The notes under the pieces: generated by a model
Database searches by the model: none
What the model was told of the DNA's origin: nothing
Seen by the model: the letters and a program-made list of their open reading frames with translations, nothing else
NCBI RefSeq assembly: GCF_025154075.1
Contig: NZ_JAOAMU010000009.1
Location: forward strand, 124,001 to 188,000
Origin: Chryseobacterium herbae
Lineage (GTDB): Bacteria; Bacteroidota; Bacteroidia; Flavobacteriales; Weeksellaceae
Direction: 5' to 3'
Length of the DNA: 64,000 nucleotides
Shown here: piece after piece, positions 58,476-64,000 of the stretch
Layout: the number at the start of each line of letters is the position of its first letter
Numbering within the stretch: position 1 is the first letter of the stretch
Translations under genes and position numbers: made by a program

Positions 58476-60512
58476 ATGAATATTTTAACAGAGAAATTTA
58501 CCACACCATATCACGCCGCACCTTTCAGCGATATTAAAAATGAAGATTTCCTTCCTGCATTTAAAGAACTGATCAAACAGTCTGAGGATGAAATCAATGG
58601 TATTGTCGATAATTCTGAAGCCCCGACTTTTGAAAATGTGATTGAAGCATTGGCTTACTCAGGAGATCAGCTGGATGTGGCTTCAAGCATTTTTTTCAAT
58701 TTAAATTCTGCGGAAACCAGCGATGAGATACAAAAAATAGCTCAGGAAGTTTCCCCTCTTTTAACTGAACATTCATCAAAGATCTCTCAAAACGAAGCTT
58801 TATTCAACAAGATCAAAAAAGTATACGACGAAAAGGGAAAATATAATCTGAATGAAGAACAGGAAATGCTGTTGAACGAAACATATAAAGGTTTTGTAAG
58901 AAGTGGTGCCCTGCTGAATGAAGAAGACAAGGAAAAACTGCAGAAGATCAATATGGATCTGTCTTTAAAATCCCTGCAGTTCGGGCAAAATGTATTAGCA
59001 TCTACGAATGCTTATTTTAAACATATCACCCATAAAGAAGATCTGGCAGGAATTCCGGAAGCTATTCTTGACCAATACGCTGAAGAAGCTAAGGAAAGAG
59101 AGCTTGATGGCTGGGTGGTTACTTTGCAGTATCCAAGCTATATTCCGTTCATGACCTACGCGGAAAACCGTGAGTTGAGAAAGGAAATCGCTCTGGCCAG
59201 CGGGAAAAAATCTTTTGACGCTGGAGAATTTGACAACCAGGAATTGATTAAGGAGCTTCTACAATTAAAACAGCAAAAATCTGAATTATTAGGCTATCAA
59301 AACTATGCAGACTATGTTCTGGAGGAAAGAATGGCCAAATCTCCGGTGAAAGTTTTGGATTTTTTGAATGAGCTTTTAACGAAAGCAAAACCTTACGCAG
59401 ACAAGGAAATCGAAGAATTAAGAACTTTGGCCAAAGCTGACGGAATTGAAGAATTACAGAGTTACGACCATACGTTCTATGCTGAAAAGCTCCGTAAACA
59501 GAAATATGATTTTAACGATGAGGAATTGAAGCCTTATTTCCCGCTTGATCAGGTACAGGATGCTGTTTTCGGATTGGCAGGAAAACTTTTCGGACTTCGC
59601 TTTCAGGAAAGAAATGATATTCCCAAGTACCATGAAGAGGTGAAGGTGTATGAAGTTTTTGAGTCAGGAAAAGATTCAGCAGAAGAACATTTCAAAGCTT
59701 TACTGTATGTAGATTATTTCCCGAGAAAGGGCAAAAGAGCAGGTGCATGGATGACCAGCTATAAAAATCAGTATAAAAAAGCCGGTGAAAATTCCCGTCC
59801 GCATATCTCTATTGTCTGCAATTTCAGCAAGCCAACGAAAGATACTCCAAGCTTACTGACTTTTCAGGAAGTAAAGACTTTATTCCACGAATTCGGACAT
59901 GCGCTTCACGGAATGCTGGCTGAAACCCAATATCCAAGTCTTTCCGGAACTTCCGTGAAATGGGATTTTGTAGAACTTCCGTCTCAGTTTCTGGAGAATT
60001 TCTGCTACGAACCTGAGTTCTTAAAAACATTCGCAAAACATTATAAAACCGGTGAAGTGCTTCCGGATGAAAAGATTGAAAAAATTGAGCAGTCTAAAAG
60101 CTTTATGGAAGGTTACCAGACAATGAGACAGCTTGGTTTCGGTCTTCTGGATATGAACTACCATACGAAAGTTGGAGAGTTAGAAGGTGAAAGTGTGAAA
60201 GCGTTTGAAGATAAGTATACAAAAGCGACCACTCTTTACCCGATCAATCCTGAAACGGCGATGAGTCCTAGTTTTTCCCATATTTTCCAGGGAGGATATT
60301 CTGCGGGATATTATTCTTATAAATGGGCGGAAGTTCTGGATGCAGATGCGTTCCAGTATTTTAAGGAAACCGGAATTTTCAATCCTGAAACGGCTGCAAA
60401 ATACAAGATTCTCCTTTCTTCAGGCGGAACCAAAGATCCGATGGAACTGTATAAAAGCTTCAGAGGAAGTGAACCGAAGGTGGAAAGTTTGTTGAAGAGA
60501 GCATTCGGATAA
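58476..60512 (+). CDS. M3-family oligopeptidase (OpdA/Dcp type)
   Basis: A 678-residue zinc peptidase, probably cytosolic as no signal peptide is present. The HExxH motif HEFGH lies in TLFHEFGHALHGMLAETQYP at about residue 470, and the third ligand Glu follows in VELPSQFLENFCYEPEFL. The C-terminal FSHIFQGGYSAGYYSYKWAE is the typical substrate-recognition segment. It degrades oligopeptides such as cleaved signal peptides. Monocistronic, with its own promoter and terminator. Confidence 0.93.
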   Translation: MNILTEKFTTPYHAAPFSDIKNEDFLPAFKELIKQSEDEINGIVDNSEAPTFENVIEALAYSGDQLDVASSIFFNLNSAETSDEIQKIAQEVSPLLTEHSSKISQNEALFNKIKKVYDEKGKYNLNEEQEMLLNETYKGFVRSGALLNEEDKEKLQKINMDLSLKSLQFGQNVLASTNAYFKHITHKEDLAGIPEAILDQYAEEAKERELDGWVVTLQYPSYIPFMTYAENRELRKEIALASGKKSFDAGEFDNQELIKELLQLKQQKSELLGYQNYADYVLEERMAKSPVKVLDFLNELLTKAKPYADKEIEELRTLAKADGIEELQSYDHTFYAEKLRKQKYDFNDEELKPYFPLDQVQDAVFGLAGKLFGLRFQERNDIPKYHEEVKVYEVFESGKDSAEEHFKALLYVDYFPRKGKRAGAWMTSYKNQYKKAGENSRPHISIVCNFSKPTKDTPSLLTFQEVKTLFHEFGHALHGMLAETQYPSLSGTSVKWDFVELPSQFLENFCYEPEFLKTFAKHYKTGEVLPDEKIEKIEQSKSFMEGYQTMRQLGFGLLDMNYHTKVGELEGESVKAFEDKYTKATTLYPINPETAMSPSFSHIFQGGYSAGYYSYKWAEVLDADAFQYFKETGIFNPETAAKYKILLSSGGTKDPMELYKSFRGSEPKVESLLKRAFG

Positions 60513-60544
60513 TCATCAACTTATTATTGCAATCATAAATATAG

Positions 60545-60569
60545 AAAGAACAGTCAATAGCTGTTCTTT
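60545..60569 (+). terminator. Intrinsic terminator of the M3 peptidase gene
   Basis: Arms aaagaacag and ctgttcttt, 7-nt loop, followed by a nine-T run. Confidence 0.85.
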
Positions 60570-60762
60570 TTTTTGGTCCGTATTTTAAGAATCAGATTGC
60601 TATCCCGATTGAGTCTGTGATACCAGATAAATAAATTTACAAAAACATCCCTTATCACGAAAGATTATTGGCCGTTTTCTATTAAATTTGGAATCAGTTT
60701 TTATGATGTCATGTACCGAAGGAAGGTTATAGTTGACCTGATAGAATCCAAACAAAAAAACC

Positions 60763-61299
60763 ATGAAAAAACTCTTCATTCTTGCCTGTATTGTCATCGT
60801 TACCATTGGGTTGACATATGCCCTCGTTCATTATATCAGAATGGATGGCTTTTCGTTCGCATTGGCTCTGAATTTCTTGTTGATGGCTTGTGTACTTACT
60901 TTTACCGAAACCCTGAAAAGTCCGCTCAATTCTTCTTATTTCAACGAAAAAGTCTGGGAAAAGAGAGGAAAAATATATGAATCTCTCGGCATCAATATTT
61001 TCAGGAAATCGTTGGTGAAAATCGGTTGGGAAAAGCTGAACAAAAAAAGCAAGCCGGTAGAAAAAAACACGGAAGCTTTAATGAATCTGCATTACCGCAC
61101 AAAACAGGATGAGCTGGGTCATCTGATTATTATGTTTATCGTTCTGGGATTTACTATTTTTGTAGCCTGCAAGTTTGGAATTCTTCAATCGTTATGGTTG
61201 TTGATCTTGAATATCCTTCTTAATATTTACCCTATTTTTCTTCAGCGGTATAACCGACCGCGAATAGCAAGGGCTGTTATTTTAAGCAGAAGAAGATAA
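60763..61299 (+). CDS. CrtO-like (glycosyl-diaponeurosporenoate acyltransferase family) membrane protein
   Basis: A 178-residue protein with about four membrane segments. The stretch KTQ-type loop TKQDELGHLIIMFIVLGFTI and the C-terminal LNIYPIFLQRYNRPR fit the CrtO acyltransferase family, whose staphylococcal member acylates a glycosylated carotenoid. Members are common in Bacteroidota without that pathway, so only the family is proposed, not the substrate. Neighbouring carotenoid genes are absent. Confidence 0.55.
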   Translation: MKKLFILACIVIVTIGLTYALVHYIRMDGFSFALALNFLLMACVLTFTETLKSPLNSSYFNEKVWEKRGKIYESLGINIFRKSLVKIGWEKLNKKSKPVEKNTEALMNLHYRTKQDELGHLIIMFIVLGFTIFVACKFGILQSLWLLILNILLNIYPIFLQRYNRPRIARAVILSRRR

Positions 61300-61353
61300 A
61301 AACGTCTATGAAAAAGAAATTTAATTCCCAAAAATTTTAGCAAACATTTGCTT

Positions 61354-61908
61354 ATGAAAATATTTATTCATCTTTTTGTTTTGCTCTCCATATTAAATTG
61401 CAAACCTGAAAATAATTTTGAGAATGTAAAAATTCAAAATACAGCAATTGAATTTAAACAAATAAAACTCTCAGATATTCGGAAAATTGAAAAGAAAAAT
61501 AACGGGATTGAGTATACAAAACCATTTAATATTGGTTTATCAAAAGAGTATTTCCCGGATATAGAAAAATATGAATTTGCACAACCTATAATTTTCAGAA
61601 GGGATACAGCAAATTTAGACACACAGGTTTCTTATTTTTTCACAAAAAATGATAGCATTCTCCGTTTAATTGAGTATAGCTGGAATCAGGATAAAAAGAA
61701 GGTTACTTTTATTGACAATCTGTATAATTTTAATAAAGGATATATATCTAAAAAGTTATCACGAAAAGGCGAAGAAACAAATGAAAAAACTGATGATTGG
61801 TGGCAAAAAATTGTTAGGTGGGACAATGATTCTACACACATCTACAGTTTCATTTTTGGAGTTAACGAAGGCCAAAGGACAAGAATAATTGTTAGATTCA
61901 AAAATTAA
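61354..61908 (+). CDS. Hypothetical lipoprotein
   Basis: About 184 residues, starting MKIFIHLFVLLSILNCKPEN, with Cys 16 a likely lipidation site (an alternative ATG is two codons upstream). The mature part is charged and contains Trp-rich DDWWQKIVRWDNDSTHIYSF. No family was recognised. It is less GC-rich than its neighbours, in keeping with a variable accessory gene. Confidence 0.5.
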   Translation: MKIFIHLFVLLSILNCKPENNFENVKIQNTAIEFKQIKLSDIRKIEKKNNGIEYTKPFNIGLSKEYFPDIEKYEFAQPIIFRRDTANLDTQVSYFFTKNDSILRLIEYSWNQDKKKVTFIDNLYNFNKGYISKKLSRKGEETNEKTDDWWQKIVRWDNDSTHIYSFIFGVNEGQRTRIIVRFKN

Positions 61909-62034
61909 AAAAGCATTAAAGGCATAGATTTGCAAAGTACAGTCAAGTTCAAAATTGAACTTTTCAGATCTTTTATCGAGAATATTTTTTACAAGTAATC
62001 AGTTTAAACAGTTACAAAACCACTCCAAAATTTC

Positions 62035-62460
62035 ATGAACATACAGGAACAAATCAAAGAATATATCCACAGCCAGCCAGAATCCAAACGTAACGATATG
62101 CAGGATCTGCACCGCATGATTCAGGAAATATCGCCAGGATGTACATTATGGTTTCTGGATGGCAAAAACGAAGACCATAAAACGGTCTCCAATCCCAATA
62201 TCGGCTATGGATTTCAAATTATGGAATATGCTGGTGGGAAAACCAGAGAATTTTATCAGATTGGGATCAGTGGAAACACCACCGGAATTTCAGTTTATAT
62301 TCTAACCATCAAGGATAAGACTTATTTATCTGAAATCTACGGAGAAAAAATAGGTAAAGCGAGCGTCACTGGCTATTGTATTAAGTTCAAAAAGCTGAAA
62401 GACATCAACACCGATATATTAAAAGCGGCCATACAGGATGGATTTGAGGCGAAGAATTAA
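62035..62460 (+). CDS. DUF1801 (YdhG-like) protein
   Basis: A 141-residue cytosolic protein: EYIHSQPESKRNDMQDLHRM, then GFQIMEYAGGKTREFYQIGI, SVYILTIKDKTYLSEIYGEK and GYCIKFKKLKDINTDILKAA. This is the YdhG/DUF1801 fold, related to frataxin-like (CyaY) proteins in shape; biochemical role unknown. Confidence 0.7.
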   Translation: MNIQEQIKEYIHSQPESKRNDMQDLHRMIQEISPGCTLWFLDGKNEDHKTVSNPNIGYGFQIMEYAGGKTREFYQIGISGNTTGISVYILTIKDKTYLSEIYGEKIGKASVTGYCIKFKKLKDINTDILKAAIQDGFEAKN

Positions 62461-62504
62461 ACGATAAACCAATGAAGTACTTATCAGCAAACACATATTT
62501 TACT

Positions 62505-63065
62505 ATGAAATTCAAAATTTCGGCCCTTATTTTTTCTATATTTTTATTGAGCTGCTCAAAGGAAAAGAGCCAAAGCGAGCGATTACCATTCTCTGTCGAT
62601 GGAAATCTGAAAAACAACAAAATTTTCAAGCAAATGGAATCTGAAAATGAAATTCAGATGATGATTGATTCAGAGCCTCCCAAAAGCAAGAAGACCACAC
62701 AACTTATTTTCGATAAAAGCAATGAGTACGTTTGTGAACCCATATTTTGGAAAGACACTGATACCCTCAATGTCAATATCGTGTATCATTCAGGATTCAC
62801 TTCAGGAGGATTCAATATACAGATTCATGACCATAGATATGAGGTTTCTCCATTTCGGATGAGTGATCATATAACAGATCATGAAAAACCGTCTGCATTT
62901 AAAAACCCCAAACAAAAACTGATCCTGGACAAGTCAGCATATAAACCCAATGACAGCATTTACGGTTATGTAGAGTTTGAAAAAACGGAATATGATCAAT
63001 ATGGCAACGTCATCCCACACAAAGGAAAAGGATATTTCAGAGGGAAGATTGAATATATAAAATAA
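62505..63065 (+). CDS. Hypothetical lipoprotein
   Basis: About 186 residues, starting MKFKISALIFSIFLLSCSKE with Cys 17 in a good lipobox (the ATG at 62472 adds 11 residues before the signal peptide). The mature part is polar with no known domain; it ends in a strand-rich FEKTEYDQYGNVIPHKGKGY. It lies 44 bp after the DUF1801 gene and may share its transcript. Confidence 0.55.
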   Translation: MKFKISALIFSIFLLSCSKEKSQSERLPFSVDGNLKNNKIFKQMESENEIQMMIDSEPPKSKKTTQLIFDKSNEYVCEPIFWKDTDTLNVNIVYHSGFTSGGFNIQIHDHRYEVSPFRMSDHITDHEKPSAFKNPKQKLILDKSAYKPNDSIYGYVEFEKTEYDQYGNVIPHKGKGYFRGKIEYIK

Positions 63066-63157
63066 TACAGGTTATCATAACCATAAGTTACGATCTCATC
63101 ATTTGTCAGATTTGCCCGGAAATTATATAATGTTACCCCTATAAACCTTTTTAAAAA

Positions 63158-64000
63158 TTGAAAAAAATACTCAGCTTACTCATCGTCCTTTTAGTATCCA
63201 TCCATCTGTATTCGCAAAATACGTATGTCTTTATCGGCTCATTTAACCGTGATAAAACCACCGAAGGCATTTACGTATATAAGCTGGATACCCTCAAAGG
63301 AAAATTATCCAAAGTAACCTCTCTGAAAGGAATTTTAAACCCTTCATTTCTGACTTTATCCGCGGATGGCCGGTATGTTTTTGCCTGTACCGAAAGTAAA
63401 ACACCCAATGCAGGAAGTGTCAGCAGTTTTAAATTCAATCCCAAAGATGAGACGCTTACCTATATAAACAGTCAGAAAAGTGGCGGTGAAAACCCGGTTT
63501 ATCTAAGTGCTCACCGAAATGGCAAATGGCTGGTAAATGCCAATTATACAGAAGGCAGCGCTTCCGTTTACCCTGTTTCTGAAGACGGAACCATACAGCC
63601 GGCTGTACAGAATTTTCAGTTTTCAGAAGGAAGTATCAATGAAGGCAGACAGGACAGATCACACGTTCATGCTGCTGTTTTCTCCCCGGACTTTGATCAT
63701 TTATTCCTAACCGATCTGGGTGCGGATAAAATCAGATCCTATACGTTTGACAGTGATAAAAAGGAGCCTGTACAACCCGGAAAACAACCATATATTCAAT
63801 CCACTTTAGGTAGTGGACCGAGACATTTTACCTTTCATCCCAATGGAAAATTTGCATACTGTATTGAAGAATTATCAGGAACGGTTAATGAGTATCAATA
63901 TGAAAATACTATTCTGACCAGTATTCAGAGGGTGAATACCCATACGGATCAATACAAAGAAGATTTTGAAAGTTCGGATATCCACATTTCGCCGGACGGA
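63158..64000 (+). CDS. Lactonase-family (6-phosphogluconolactonase-like) propeller, 3' end outside window
   Basis: From a TTG at 63158 the frame stays open to the window edge (281 codons) and begins KKILSLLIVLLVSIHLYSQ, a signal peptide. The mature part follows the seven-bladed propeller pattern: TYVFIGSFNRDKTTEGIYVY, GGENPVYLSAHRNGKWLVNA, RSHVHAAVFSPDFDHLFLTD, GPRHFTFHPNGKFAYCIEEL, DIHISPDG. No ATG is available without cutting the signal peptide, so TTG is the likely start. The family hydrolyses sugar lactones; an exported member may act on other lactones. Confidence 0.75.
   Translation, partial: MKKILSLLIVLLVSIHLYSQNTYVFIGSFNRDKTTEGIYVYKLDTLKGKLSKVTSLKGILNPSFLTLSADGRYVFACTESKTPNAGSVSSFKFNPKDETLTYINSQKSGGENPVYLSAHRNGKWLVNANYTEGSASVYPVSEDGTIQPAVQNFQFSEGSINEGRQDRSHVHAAVFSPDFDHLFLTDLGADKIRSYTFDSDKKEPVQPGKQPYIQSTLGSGPRHFTFHPNGKFAYCIEELSGTVNEYQYENTILTSIQRVNTHTDQYKEDFESSDIHISPDG

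Overview
The window reads as chromosome of a flavobacterium of the Chryseobacterium type (Weeksellaceae, Bacteroidota). Support: AT-rich DNA with very AT-rich leaders lacking Shine-Dalgarno sites; promoters of the Bacteroidota form TAnnTTTG; type IX secretion C-terminal sorting domains; an Oar-like TonB-dependent receptor; a subclass B1 metallo-beta-lactamase; and a ribonucleotide reductase of the Flavobacterium class Id type. No tRNA, prophage, integrase, transposase or CRISPR array was seen. One structural RNA, RNase P RNA (rnpB), lies at 36619-36943 on the minus strand.

Layout. 1-8700 (mostly minus): start of an FAD oxidoreductase, a lipoprotein metallo-beta-lactamase, a GT39-like glycosyltransferase, a zinc-ribbon protein, and a MacAB-type export operon (ATPase, two permeases, adaptor) carrying a frameshifted four-helix-bundle gene. 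9118-12222 (plus): nrdB, a small ORF and nrdA. 13016-15163: two secreted proteins, one a lectin/fibril-like adhesin. 15548-27356: Oar-like receptor, DUF72 protein, HD hydrolase and alpha/beta hydrolase pair, ribokinase-like kinase, DUF4241 protein, a GIY-YIG gene boxed by a perfect 24-bp inverted repeat, and valS. 27486-29027: DUF1573 protein and PPK2.

29181-36394 is the outstanding region: 14 short exported-protein genes in a row, all on the plus strand. They form three families: A, a lipoprotein of about 125 residues (5 copies plus a remnant); B, a secreted protein of 167-187 residues (6 copies); and C, a secreted protein of 176-184 residues (3 copies) related to B at both ends. Every A copy is followed at once by a B or C gene. 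The A core is almost invariant in protein but differs at silent sites, while B and C diverge. I recognise none of the three families; the arrangement looks like a diversifying two-component secreted system.

36395-53236: rnpB, an ECF sigma factor overlapping a four-helix membrane protein, acyl-CoA synthetase, rpoN, asnS, a three-gene envelope operon divergent from a regulator with two identical palindromes between them, an AraC regulator, two penicillin-binding-protein-like hydrolases, a lipoprotein, and rimM-rpsP. 53306-56261: a tandemly duplicated C-type-lectin/T9SS gene interleaved with relics of the neighbouring nitroreductase gene. 56311-64000: DoxX-like membrane protein, GreA/B-like factor, SRPBCC protein, M3 peptidase, CrtO-like membrane protein, small lipoproteins, a DUF1801 protein, and the start of a lactonase-family protein cut by the window end.

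Many gaps between genes hold degenerate short-word repeats whose words recur at several loci. Functions are assigned by reading motifs only; no database search was run.
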